From positions 198,402 through 262,401 of the forward strand of contig VZSF01001146.1 in assembly GCA_013398295.1 (NCBI GenBank): DNA of 64,000 bases. The letters run 5' to 3'. This DNA is from Chionis minor (lineage: Eukaryota; Chordata; Aves; Charadriiformes; Chionididae). The notes beneath the pieces were generated by a model that saw only the letters and a program-made list of their open reading frames with translations, did no database searches and had not been told where the DNA came from. Position numbers and translations under genes: made by a program. Of this stretch, positions 26,257 to 38,925 are shown in pieces (positions within the stretch are counted from its first letter, which is position 1; each line of letters begins with the position of its first letter).

Positions 26257-26763
26257 GACATTAAAGCATTATTCCTTCTGGCCATTTCTGACTATGGATT
26301 ATGGATGGTGAAGGCTGAAGCCGTGAGGCAAATTTTCTGAAAACAAAAGCAATACCATTTGCATTATATAAATCTAATTTATGAAGTTAATTAACTAAAC
26401 ACAACTGACACCAGAAGCAAGCACACAAAGGTCATACTATAAGCATTTAACTTGTAGTTAACAGAAACTGCTGTTCTGTAAAGCAGTACAGCAGTTCTTG
26501 GTGACGTGGACCTTGCAGAGTAACCAGAGTACACAACGGACAGAACTTGCTCTGCCAGCACGCGTTAACCTTCAGCTACAACCGTTTGTCAGCTCTCAAA
26601 CTATATCCTGCAAGAGAAGCAGGAATGTTCTACGCAGCACCATGCAAAATACCGTACTGGAAGTCCAAATGGGTAAGACAAGTACTGCATTTCCTCGGTT
26701 TAGAGAAATCCCTTCGTTCATCTCATTGATGCATCCTGGTTGCACTGCATTCCTTTTGCATTT

Positions 26764-26962
26764 CATAGAATCATCTAGATTGGAAGGGACCTTTAAAATC
26801 ATTGCGTCCAACCATGTGATTTTTTACCATGTAATTTTAACTTCAAAGTAGCATAGTGCCCAAGGTCAGGCTAACGGGTCCGTAGTCACCTGGGAGGGTT
26901 ACACGTCTTCCAGATTTTATCAGGATGCCACCCAGACCTTTCTTTGCTACATGAATCTGCTC
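26764..26962 (-). mobile_element. CR1 LINE fragment, degraded and internally deleted
   Basis: In minus orientation the copy begins with the inverted CR1 3' end (catagaatcatctagattgg, then the aagggaccttt and cgtccaacca blocks, to about 26820). A second block from about 26856 (cccaaggtcaggctaacggg, then tccgtagtcacctgg) resembles a more upstream ORF2 part of CR1, also inverted. The 35 bases between them do not align, so this is either one element with a large internal deletion or two adjacent insertions. The first block is convincing; assignment of the second rests on remembered consensus. Confidence 0.75.
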
Positions 26963-27260
26963 TATGGTCTCTGTTTATAAAAACGCTGTCAGAGCAAGCG
27001 TAGAAGTTGTTGCTCGTCGAGACAGCATGACAGCTCCTGGGAGGAGATGTGAAAGGCCTCACAGCCCAAAGAAACAAAAAAGAGCTCGAGCTGGGTGGCA
27101 ACCTCAGAACAGCCATTTGGGATTGCTGAAGTGTTGTTTTAGGACTTTCCTGTCCTCTTCTGTGCTCATCGAGGCAGGAATCTTTGTTCTCTCAGATATA
27201 GTTTCTAAACATGCATTACTCTCCCCTTCTAACAGATCTATTAAAAATAGACACTCACTC

Positions 27261-27282
27261 ATATATATGTATATACATATGC
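27261..27282. repeat. TA-rich near-palindrome
   Basis: The tract catatatatgtatatacata, followed by tg, is a nearly perfect palindrome of alternating pyrimidine and purine bases. It is low complexity and has no assigned function. Confidence 0.7.
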
Positions 27283-28416
27283 CCTGCAGCTTCTTGCTAC
27301 TGATGCCATGCATTTATGTGCCAGTTGTTTGATATTTGGGAAAGAATGCTATCCTGGTATGTTTACAACGACCCAGGTTTCGTTTCTGCTCTGGGTACCC
27401 TTTTCCCCACACAGAATCCCACCTTATTTTGGCAGTAACGCTATATACAAAATTGCATGGATTTATTATCATTACTTGTTGGATATTAACTGCCCACATA
27501 AAACAACTGCAACATTCATTTTGCAGCAGGCCAACTATTTGACTGCCTGGAATTTCAAAACCCCAGAAAGCTTTCCTGGCCTTGCAGAAGAAGAGGGGTG
27601 TGAGGGGAGGGCGCAGCGGAGCCGCCGGTAGCTCATCAGCTCTGAATTCCCATCACCCTCTTAGCCCGACTAAGCTGGAAGTTGAAATGGTTAAACACCT
27701 CAAGGCAAACATCTTTTTTATCCCTTGATGTGAAATAAAATATAATTTGTTAAAAGCAACGTAATATAATCGCATGACCTTTTTCCTCAGTTTACAGGTC
27801 AGACTTTTGTTACCGGAGGATTTCGTGAGCTTAGGGGGACAACAGGATATGGTCAATAGGCAAGAGGACATAAATCCGCTTTCTATTTATATTTGTCATA
27901 GCCCATAAATAAAAAGCAACTCTGGTAGTTTTAGTGCTGTTAATCTGAACATGCACCCGTGTCATGGTGCCTCTGAAAGGAGATCAAACAGAAATTACCA
28001 AACTTCTTCATTCAGTAACATGGCAACAACAAAACATCACTTTTACTGTAAAGATAAAGACTAAACAAATTGTAAAGATAAGAAATTTTAGGTAGTAGTT
28101 TCAGTTACAGTATCCATGGTAACATTGTTTCAAACCCAGTCAAAAAACATTTTCCCATGATTAGGTGGTTGATGCCAGTATTGGATCAGCTGCCACTCAT
28201 TTCCTCTCTGGGACTCAGAGGCACATTTCCAAAACTCAGAGAGCAGGACCAGCCCAAAGAAACTCACTCTCATTACTGACATTTGCCTCAGGTTATGTAT
28301 TGCTGATGAAAAGTACCCGAAAAGAAAGCTATCTTTTTGATTATCTCCACACTTGAAAATCCATTTAACAGATTTATCACTTAAGCAAGAATTTCATATA
28401 CAGATACATATATTTT

Positions 28417-28429
28417 ACACACACACACA
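28417..28429. repeat. (AC)n microsatellite
   Basis: Alternating AC over 13 bases, flanked by A/T-rich sequence, lies in intron 1. Confidence 0.88.
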
Positions 28430-28938
28430 AAGATTAAAAATAATAAAAAAAGCCCTGAGCTACCAACATGCATTTTCAACCATCAACGCTAATCTTAATG
28501 TAGAAAATTCTCCAACGCAAATAAAAAAATAAAAAAAATTAAAGAGTTCTGAATAATGCACCCACAGTGAGCACAACATTGCACTTTTGAAGGTCTGAAA
28601 CCACATAGTATCAAACCAAGTAATATTTTTGGGACCAGAGGCAGGAGCAGGCAGCCCATGCAGCACAAGGGCCAGCTGACTTGACACACAGCTGCTTTGC
28701 ATCACAGCACCAGCACAGGCGAGCTGGAATGTGCACCCTTATGCCCTCCACATTCCTCTGCACACACATACTCATTTTTCCATTTTCAGTCTTACCAAGA
28801 CATATTTTTGAAAAACAGTATTAAAAAGGAAACACTACACTTAGTTTTAATTTGAATATAAATGTAAAGAAGTGAAAAAAAAAGTTTGTTTGGTGGTTTT
28901 TTTTGTTGAAAGAGAAACAGTAAAAGCTATTGGTTGCC

Positions 28939-29015
28939 ATACCTTGTAAAATGCATCATAAAGTAAGAAATAACAGTAACCTGCAGTAATGACTGGACTT
29001 CCTGCATACAAGACA
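28939..29015 (+). repeat. diverged direct repeat, copy A (about 77 bp)
   Basis: The sequence running from ataccttgtaaaatgcatca to cctgcatacaagacagc reappears at 29642-29716 in the same orientation, with roughly three quarters to four fifths of positions matching by eye. The flanks of the two copies do not align. It could be a decayed interspersed repeat present twice or a local duplication. It does not resemble CR1. Confidence 0.8.
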
Positions 29016-29641
29016 GCCATTAATTTCTACTGTTAATTAATTTCTACAGTGGCAGAAAGGTGAAGTGGCTGAAGGGTAAGGTGGTGGCCATCCAAGCCGT
29101 GTCAGAGTCAGAGGGAAGCGCACACGCAGCAAGTTAAGGAACATGCTTGTCATTTTTCCACCATCAGGAAAGATACAAGAACTAGGACAGATTAAAAGTA
29201 TCTACTTCAAACATGTACACTTACGCTTTTTTTTCTTGCATTTGATTCCCCCCCTTCCCTAGAAGCAGCACTTCCAATCTTCCCCATTTTTCCCTGCTTT
29301 TGCACCATCATTTTTCCTTGTCTGATCTACATGGGTCCTTGGTCAGTAATGTGATGAACTAAAGCTAAAATCCAACTCAAACCTGCCAGAAAGTATTTTT
29401 GATTATTTGGATCATTTTGCCAATCCTACTACTTGCTGCGAGGTCACAGGAGAGAGAAGGCAGTAGAAAAATGCTTCTTTCTGCAATTCCTTAGCTTAAA
29501 AGGTTTGGCCTACAACAGGTTTTTGAGCTAAAACCCCTCAATTTGGATGAGCTGACAGCAGTCTTAGATTTGGTTATTACAAGGTGAATAAGGAATTACC
29601 CGAAAAAATATTTTTGAAACTTAAATGAAGTTTTAACTTCA

Positions 29642-29716
29642 ATACCTTGCAAAATGTAACATAAAATGAGAAATAATGTAACTTGCACTAATGACTAGAC
29701 TTCATGCACAGAAAAC
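29642..29716 (+). repeat. diverged direct repeat, copy B
   Basis: This is the second copy of the repeat at 28939-29015. It keeps the blocks ataccttg, caaaatg, gagaaataat, taatgacta and gacttcatgca. It carries a two-base gap and scattered substitutions relative to copy A, so the duplication is old. Confidence 0.8.
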
Positions 29717-31590
29717 AATTTCAACATATGTTTTTGCTGCCAACACTTAGTACCTAAAAAAAAAAATAATCAGTCTCCTGAACTGCAAAACCAGCCTTGG
29801 GTAGCTAACTTGTTTTTCAGGTGCAGGCAGAGTATTTTCTTCAGTTCTGCTCATTCAGCTACCTGAGTTGAACAGATAGGTCATTCAGAGTTGAGCAACC
29901 AATTTGGAGTCAAAAAAGCAAAAATACTTGTTTTCCTTTTCTAGTTTCCTAATTAAATAAAATATTATGGAAGATGAGATCTCGTTTTGACATCCTAAGG
30001 CATATTCATGAGTTGAACTGATTACAGTCTTCAGATAATACTTCCCCTGTTTAAAAAAAAAAATTACGATGTCAAGTATAAAAATTACTTTAACTTATTT
30101 TCCACTTTGTGGAACCAGGATATTTAAGGCTGTTTTAACTTAGGAAAAAGAATGCCCATTTAGTGTGTTGCTTTGCAATTTATCAGATGGAACCTGACAA
30201 AAGCGATTTAAAAAAAAGGATCTCTGTTAAAAAACAAACTCTTGTCTGCCAGCCCAGTGTCAAAAATCTTCAAGAGGAGATGGGTGTACAGCGTACCTTC
30301 CTACTTAGAAAGACAGTACTCCACTAAATACAAATCAGAATTAAAATTGGTTATATATAAACAAAAATCAGTTGCTTATCAGTTTGAACTTCATCTAAAT
30401 TTAAACTTCTACTTTAAAATTCAGGATAGCCTTCTGCCTCAGCTCTACAGGTTCACTTAAGGAGAGCCTTGTTTGACATGTTTTTGTACCATGCTACCTT
30501 TTGGAATCTCAATGGATGAGATTTCTCTAATTCCCAAGTAAATAGAATTTTATCTATTCACAGAAAGAATACATACAATTGCTAAGAAGTACTGAAGAAA
30601 ACAGAATAATCCTGAATGCTTGGCTAAGAACCGCCATGACTAAGCCTCACCAAGACCAAAAATGTATACACCCTTGAAAAGAAAAGCAATTAGATTTCTT
30701 TTTAAGTCTTAAAATATTGTCATTCTCTAATTCAAGTCTGTATGACAAGTTTTCAATATTTACAAATTTTTCCCATGTAAATTTTCTGTCTCAATATAAA
30801 AGAAAACTCATGCCAAGTTTTGCATTATTTATCAAATGCAAAACAGAGGCATCCTAATCTTGGACATCAAGATTAAAGAAAAAAATACATTTACTCCAGT
30901 GACTGTAAGTGTAAAAAGAGAAACTTAAGACTAGGTTTGTAGAACTTCAAAGTCTGAAGCATTTAATAAATTCTGAAGTGCACTCTATGTCTGCCTAGGC
31001 TTACAGTTGCAGTTACGTATGACCTTCAGATTATCAATAAGCTCTTTATCAGCCAGCAAACTTTATATCACAAACTCCAAAATTTGAGTTCAAACAGCAG
31101 TGAAACTAAAAGTTCTGCTGAATTTTTGGTTAGGAAGATTATCTTTCCAACACTCTTCTCTGTTTTTCTTCCTTAGACTGAAGACTTCTTTGCAGGCTTC
31201 AAACACAGGAAGGCTGCCAGCACTGCAATAATGTCTTCTTGTCTTCAGGCTTTCTGTATTGTCTCCCTCCCACTTCTACTGTCTAGTAGTAGATAAGCCC
31301 AGAACACAAGGCAGATCAACTGAAGCCAATTTTAGGAGAGCTGCATTTGGCACAACATGAGGAATAAGTTGTTTTCCTAGGGTCATGCTCCGCGGGGAAA
31401 AAAAAAAGAAAATGAAAAGAGGTTAAAAAGAAGTGGTTTAGACCACAATGTGTAACCTCAATGGGCTAAAGATGACTCACATGGCCCTGGCTGGTTCAAC
31501 TGATCTCAAATACTAACACAGATACCCTCAAATAAAAAAGTGAATAACCGTTGTGAAATAACATACCATCTATCTGCCAGTGCTGAAAAT

Positions 31591-32490
31591 CATAGAATCA
31601 TAGGCAGCCTTCCCTGGGCAACCTGTTCCAATGCCTCACCACCATCACAGTGAAAAATTTCTTCCTGAGATCTGATCTAAATCTACCCTGTTCCAGGTTA
31701 AAACCATCACCCCTCATCCTATTACTATGTGCCCTTGTAAAAAGTCCCTCCCCATCTATCCTGTAGGCTGCTATAAGATCTCCCTGGAGCCTTCTCCTCT
31801 CCAGACTGAACGCTGCCAGTTCTCTCAGCCTGTCTTCATAGGAGAGGTGCTCCAACCCTCTCATTTCTGTGAACCCTCCTCTGGACCCGCTCCAACAGGT
31901 CCATGTCCTTCTTATGTTGGGGGCTCCAGAGCTGGATGCAGTACTCCAGGTGGAGTCTCACAAGAGCAGAGGAGAGGGACTGAATCATCTCCCTCAACCT
32001 GCTGGCCACGCTGTTTTTGATGCGGCCCAGGATGTGGTTGGCTTTCTGGGCTGTGAATGCACATTGTCGGTTCATGTTGAGCTTCTCATCTACCAACGCC
32101 CCCAAGTCCTTCTCAGCAGGGCTGCTCTCGATCCATTCTCTGCTCATCTTGTATTTGTGCTTGGGGTAGCCCTGACCCATGTGCAGGACCTTGCACTTGG
32201 CCTTGTTGAACTTCATGAGGTTGGCACAGGCCCACCTCTCAAGCCTGTCCAGGTCCCTCTGGATGGCATCCCTTCCCTCTGGGGTGTCAACTGCACCACA
32301 CAGTTGGTGTCACTGGCAAACTTGCTGAGGGTGCACTCAATCCCACTGCCCATGTCGCCGAAGATGTTGAACAGTATCAGTCCCAGTACTGACCTCTGAG
32401 GAACCCCACTCGTTACTGCTTGCCATTTGGACACCGAGCCATTGACCGCAACTCTTTGAGTAGGGTCATCCAGCCAATTCCTTATCCACT
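31591..32490 (-). mobile_element. CR1 LINE, 5'-truncated, with broken ORF2 (900 bp)
   Basis: This is an inverted CR1 covering the C-terminal half of the reverse-transcriptase ORF2 and the extreme 3' end. Minus-strand frames show the protein in three pieces: 32434..32213 (TSGVPQ motif and the region normally holding the catalytic FADD motif), 32216..31836 ([28 protein letters not shown]) and 31864..31598 ([15 protein letters not shown]). The shifts between pieces mean at least two frameshifts. The catalytic box reads FASDT, so one of the paired aspartates is lost. The terminal catagaatcatag joins directly to the cctgggcaacctgttcc block, so about 150 bp of usual 3' untranslated sequence is missing. 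The copy is dead. The plus-strand frame 31869..32399 (176 codons) is antisense to it and not a gene. Confidence 0.97.
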
Positions 32491-35400
32491 ATCCTCTGTC
32501 AATTACAATCAAAATAAAAATCCACAACACACATTAGGCAAATACTTGTGCAAATAAGTTAGCATTAAGTGATGAATTTACTGCTGACTAGTGGTACCCT
32601 GCAAGCCAGTAGTACTGTTTTCCTATAAAATATACAGGTCTTACAGCCTAAGGAAGTATTAAAAAGCCAGTGACATAAGCCAGGAACAACTTTAACTTTA
32701 GAAAGTATGAATTTTGATATTTAAAGAATCTCCTGTTAGAGCAAATGCTGGAAAGAGTGTTATAATTATATTAAAACCCCTGTTGTCCTATTTCCCTTTC
32801 AGAACCTCTAAACCACAAACTCTCACCAGCTGTAAAGTTATGTTTCTTTTGAAAAAAAGGAGCAATTTGCTAAAACTAACATCACTGCAATAACATCTCT
32901 CTCAGCTCCTGAGACCATCTCAGCATACCAGACATTTGAACTCTGGTTTAATGAGTGCGCTGGAGGAAGTGAAAAGTCCAGACCATGAGATGCTCCACTC
33001 AGAGAGGGAAGAAATGCATTTGCTGCAAAATTGTTGAAATGCTTATGTGGCTCTTTAATAGCATCTATCCCATCTTTATACAATGGGTCATTTAAATTTT
33101 CTTTGAAAGGAGCATGCTAAAAAGGAAAAACAGTTCCGAGTTCACAAATTACTGTATTTGTTGTTTTATAGAAGCTGGGGAAAATGACAAGTGTAATTTA
33201 TCCTTAAAACATCCACTTTGTTGTTAACACTTTAAAAGTATATTGAAAGCATTTGGTGGAATAAAGAGGAAAATAATATCCGAAACATTAAGTAAATTGT
33301 TTCAACAAAGAAATTTAACTTGCTTTTTACCTTACAAGTTACAGAGTGCCTTCTTCCCTTACACTACTAATGTATCTGAATAGCAGGTTGAATTTGGCAA
33401 CAAAATGCTTTTTAACAGTACCCTTACATACCCTGCTTACATTAATGTCTCCCGGCAAGCAGTAAAACCAAAAGCAAATCTGGCATTCACTCACTAGCTG
33501 AGAAGGGGACACTTAAAGAGCAGTTTACTTGCGTGATTTTTCTAAAAATGAAACACCCCAACCCCAGAACAACCAGGAGACACTTCACGAGCAGCTGTTT
33601 ATCTTCCAGAGCAGTCGCTGTTTCGGTTGCTATCATCCAGTTCCCATTCACAACCATGAAGAAAATCCGAGATCCAAACCACCGTTGTTGTCTGTTGCCA
33701 GCTCACAGTTACAGTTTGACCAAGAAGCACCTAAAGTGTTCATGATGAGTTGTCACTACCCTCTTAACCTCCTCTCTCCTTAGTCCACTCCAACCAAAAG
33801 CAGCCTTTAGTAACTCCCGATTCACAGGAAATACAGCAGACACCAAAGTAATTTCTCACTCGTTTCACTCTCCTTCCTCCATCCTCCTTCAGCAAACTTT
33901 GGTTTTCCCCACACAGATACTCCATCGATTGAAGGACTGAAACTTTAGGCTGTCTTAAGATTTAAGGCAATCGTTAAAGTTGTAAATCGTTTTTGCAACT
34001 ATTAATAAAGCATCAGAGCAGCACTACTCACACAAAACAGAATTCAACTGACTATGGAAATACCATGAGCTGAGGCATAAGGCTACCCTGCACTTATCGT
34101 GATGGAGATCTAGTCAACAACAAACTTGAGTCCAGACTGATCTTGTCACAGTCAAGTGTTTAAAACACAGCCATAAGACAATGCCCTTCAAGCCCCTCTT
34201 TCTCCGTGTTAATTCAAGTGGAGCCGAGGGCGGCTAGTTCAGCTCTAGACACCGGCTACTGCAGAGGCAGGGTGGATTTCACTTGCCATTCCTTCGCTAC
34301 TCTGCTAATCAAATATTTGCAAAGCACCTACTTACTGAGAACTATTATGTAGTATGAACAATTTTTGGAGACCAAGGATAAAGATTGTTGACTTTTATGC
34401 AAAATACATTCTACCTTGCAGAGAATATAAATATAGAAAGTCACGTGAGCAAACAGCAAGGAGCAAATGCAAAGGTGCTAGGAGAAAAAAAAACCCCATA
34501 CCCTCAGTGCTGGAAAGACACACAACAAGCAGAAGGCCTGCGAGCAGCTGCTCTTTTTGCGAGAACTAAACCTGTGCAAGGGCTTTGAACGGGTAATAAT
34601 GTTCACTGCAGGCTGAGGAGGGGGAAGGGAAAGAAGAGAAAAAACCCCAAAGCCTCAGTTTTGGTTTCTTAAACTTAATTTGATATGCCTTTTATACATG
34701 AGCCTGTATCTGTCAACACACTTCGACATGAAATATGCAGTGTTATTGACAGAAGATATTTTCCTGGCCCTAAATTTACATCTGACTTCTCAGTCATTTA
34801 CACTGTAGCTAGCTTGAGATTTGTTCTTTTTAAATCAGTGGATTATGTTTCCTGAACATTTTTCTGATGCTATAAAACTGTATTTTACAACCAGACATAT
34901 TGTCATACAGTATTTAATAAAAGGACAGGTAGGGAAAGGGAAATAAAAGTTATTAGCAAAAATAATGCTAGACTGGAAAGAGCAACTAGCAAATACATTT
35001 ATACCACCAAAAAGTATTTATTCATTTCTGAAGTCTTAACCATCCCAGAAGACTTTCCACCTCACATGGAGCAAGTCTGACTCTTTGATCAGTATCTAAT
35101 TATTACCATACATCATTTCAATGAAAAATAATCCATGCCTACATTCAGTGAAATTTTAGAAACGCTCCCGAATACTGAAATATAAAATCCTGGGTGTGCT
35201 ATTTAACCTATGACGACATCAGGTTTGATTTAGTGAGTTTTTTTGTTTATTAGTTAGGGAACCTGGGTTACAAAAAATTAAGAGTGCTGCCATTCAACGA
35301 GAAGCCATGCTTTTCTTATCTGTCACTGTCTGAAGATATTTATTTGTAGCAGGAGTATTACCCATGAGAAACGGCTAATGAACTGAAGGAGCTTAACCAT

Positions 35401-36358
35401 ACCTTTACGAAGGATTTGACAGGACTCTTAAAAAAATGAACACATGTATATCCTAAGAGCACAGAGGCAAAAACCTGCTGCTGCATTTGTGAGGTGCCAT
35501 TTAGCAAAACGGTGACGAACAGCAACCTAGAAAGCAGGCTTGTGCTAAAAATAATCACCGTTTTCTTTTTCTGGAAAAAATCAAAACACGCTCAGCCCTC
35601 AGAAGCAGAAATCTGTATTAACAGAAAAGGAAGTATGCCACTATGGTAAAGTCCTAAAGATAGTTTCTATGTACAATGCAAATAATTAACTGATTACAGG
35701 CTGGATTTGCCCTTCGAGAAGGCCAGAGTGATTGCAGGAGGATGTTCTGCTCACAATGCACAGCCACTCACCTCCCAGTCTTACAGCTCCAGTAAAGACC
35801 TCTGCCTTTGGGCAATGCAGGATTTAAGTCCAAACACTTTGATTTCCTTTCCCTGTTCCATCCCAAATTGTACTCTGCAGGAAGCCTTGGACTGTGTGTG
35901 ATGTATAAGTACATGGTCGTGGACAGAATCAAGATGAGCAAGTAATCATTATGAAAAGCATGAAAAAGTCTACAGCCAGAAGAAAGGTCCCTCGCAAAAA
36001 CTTTTCGGCATTCAAGAATGGGGACTCATCTCGATGGTGTCTTTTTAAAATGCCTGTCACAGTCTCTTCCAGAATAATCTCCTGGTTTTCTGCTGAACCA
36101 CCCGTAACCAAGGGAAGCAGAACAGATTAAACTAGTGTCACAGCAGTTGTTTTGTGACTAGCTTTCCCCTCTCTCTGAAATGCCACACCAAGACATCGGA
36201 TTCAAGATAAAACAAGCCCAAACCTTTAAAACAGAAAGAAAAGAACAAAACAACGGGGAAAAAAGTCACTGTTTTTTGCACAGTAGAATTAATGCTGATG
36301 TCAATATTAATTTTCAAGACAAATTAATACTGTATGAAACATATAATATAGGACAGGT

Positions 36359-36382
36359 ACTTTAAAGACCACTTTAAAGACC
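36359..36382. repeat. 12-bp tandem duplication
   Basis: The unit actttaaagacc occurs twice back to back, followed by a degenerate third unit (tctctaaagaaa). It is a minisatellite seed in intron 1. Confidence 0.88.
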
Positions 36383-38908
36383 TCTCTAAAGAAAAGACAT
36401 CTCAAGTAAAGGTGCCTTTGACTGGAGACTGAAGTTAGGTGCTGAAGACACCCTTAACGATTCTGAGTTTGATGTAACCATACCCATGAGTGTCTTAACC
36501 AAAACGCAGCAAACTCTGGTGTCTCCTGCTACCCGAGAGGATGCACAGTCATCTTGTTAGGAGCTTCTGCTGAGGATCACAGGCCTGACTGTCCTTTCAT
36601 CCCAAAGGCTGTGGATCAAAAAATATCTACACTTATGTCTATGGAATTGCAAGAAAAAAATAAATAAAGGTGAATCAGACTCTCTGTGTTTGTCTTCCCT
36701 ATATCCAAGAGCATATGGCCTAGGCTGCAGTATTCAAACTACAGTAACTTGACCTGTCAATGTCAGTGGGAATTTCCATTAACAGGAAGAAAAGCCAAGA
36801 TCTGTAGAAAGAAACTAAATGAAGGAGAGAAACTCAGTGACAGGAAGGAAGAAAGCCAAAAAAATGCAGGTGAAACCCAAGCTATGAGCAGGACACTCGA
36901 CCTAAAACATCTATTTTTGGAGTTACAAGTTGTTCTGGGCACATCTTATGCCCAACTATCTTTGTGTTTGTGCATGTTTCTAAATAAATAAACCAACAGA
37001 AGCAGCTTACCTGGCTTTTCATACACAGCAACTTGGAAAGGAAACTGACCAATAACACGGGTAAAATGGCAATTCTGTATTGCAAGTAAAGCACTGCAAA
37101 TTCAACAATTTTTCCAATCTTTTCTGACCCAAATCTTTTTATTGCAAGGAAGAGCTAAGTCAGCCACTTTCTGAATCAAATTTAACTGCTTTTCTATAAG
37201 CTAAACAACAAAAACCCTAAAGCCTTGGATACAAGAAATGGCAGAGGGCCCTCAAAATGGCCTTTCATTTTTTCCTGAAAATCACTTTCTGTACAAGTTG
37301 TTTGTTGCACCTACTATCAAGGTAATTTTTCGGTCCTGTGTTGCCTGAGGTGGGGAGTGCAGACATCCTGAGCAGGTCTGGCGCGTCCTGGCTCTCAGCC
37401 TCTCCCTGTCCTCCCCCCATCACGCCCAGCCTGTCCCTCACTGGTACTTTGCTCTTGCTGAGCCACAGGGACAACTGCTGTGCTTCTCCCTTCTGCTTTC
37501 CGTGAGTTTACAGGCTGAAATGGCTCACACTGCTGTGTCACATCTGCGTTGAAACCAGCACGAGAATGGGACGGGGGGGATACACGGCATGACAGCAAGC
37601 AGTGAATCGGGCAGAATATTATACTGTGGTCCAGTACTTCATCCTCAGCAGTCCATACCATAATCCTGTGGTAAGCCCATATCAATGCTTTTCATTCATT
37701 TATTTGTAGTGCCAAGTCACCAACTGGATCTAACCAAGAAGTGTGTTGCCTCAAACTGAAGGGGACTTTCTCAGCAAACCAATAGGACAGGACTGTGACA
37801 GTCTAATTTGTCAGATCACGGTTACAAAAAAGCAAGTGCCAGAGCACACGCCACGTGATTTTCTGAAGCTCCAGAAGCTTGCTGAGATTCAGCTTTCAAA
37901 CACTGAATTCATAAAACTAATTCTTCTCGTATTACTTCAAAACTAATACTTCTCATACAGTTTCAGTTGAAAAAGAATGCTAGCAACAAGTTCTAGGATC
38001 TGATTATTCTGGGTTATCTCTGGTTAGCCGGGAAACACATGGATGCTTTTTGTCTACATTAAAAAAACCAAAACAACTAACTCCAAATGATAAAAAGTAT
38101 TCGCACCAAATCATGCTATAACCTGCTTAACAGCTCTACCTGGGGTATATTCAATTTTTTGGTTTACCTCTTTAGATAGGTTATGTTTATTTGAAAAGAC
38201 ATAAAATAAAAATCTTTATGAACCACCACATATTTCTGGTTGGTATTAAGCTCATGTAGTAACACCCATTATACTACCTACAGTATAACCATAATGCATG
38301 ATTAGTACTAGGAAAAAAAAGTATCACATTTTGTTCAACAGTTATGTCTCAGTGCTTGATAGGGAGTTCGGTGTTTTAAGACAGCATAACACCAAACAGT
38401 ATGGAACTGCAGACTCTTGATTAGTAAACTACTCCTATTTCCCTGGAAAACACAATGAAATCAGGGAGTCTCATGAAAAATTCTGTATTTAGTTATAATA
38501 CTAATCTTCTGTAAGTTTAAAAATGTATTTAGAAGTACCCCCCTCAACTTGAAAATAAAAAATGCATTAAAAGCCCCCTAGCTGGGTCAGATCCTGTAAA
38601 TCAATCCAAAGCACCCTTCAACAAGGTATGAAAACACAAGGCAAGTTTTTCAGGTTTACTCCAGCAGTACTTGGGAAGCAAGCTGCAGAGCTGAGACCAT
38701 AGAGAAGCAATTTTAACCTTACCAGACCTGAAATTTTACTTAGGTCTAGACAGATCCAACAGGAGCTCACACAGGCACATATTTATAATTAGCCCACGCA
38801 CACACAGCAGTGAAACGCTGCCCACTTAGAGCCCCACCCAGGCTACAAAACCCACCCCAGGAACTATAAAGCTTACACCTCTAGTAAGCACGGGAGCATG
38901 CGTTGCTC

Positions 38909-38925
38909 CTGCGGTTACCCTACTA
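38909..38925. repeat. short hairpin, 6-bp stem and 5-base loop
   Basis: The sequence ggagcatgcgttgctcc has perfectly complementary six-base arms around a tgcgt loop. A stem of this length is expected by chance in 64 kb, so no function is claimed. Confidence 0.4.

Noticed and set aside
31869..32399. Longest plus-strand reading frame in the window (176 codons)
   Set aside because: It is antisense to the CR1 ORF2 remnant on the minus strand and exists only because that strand was once coding.
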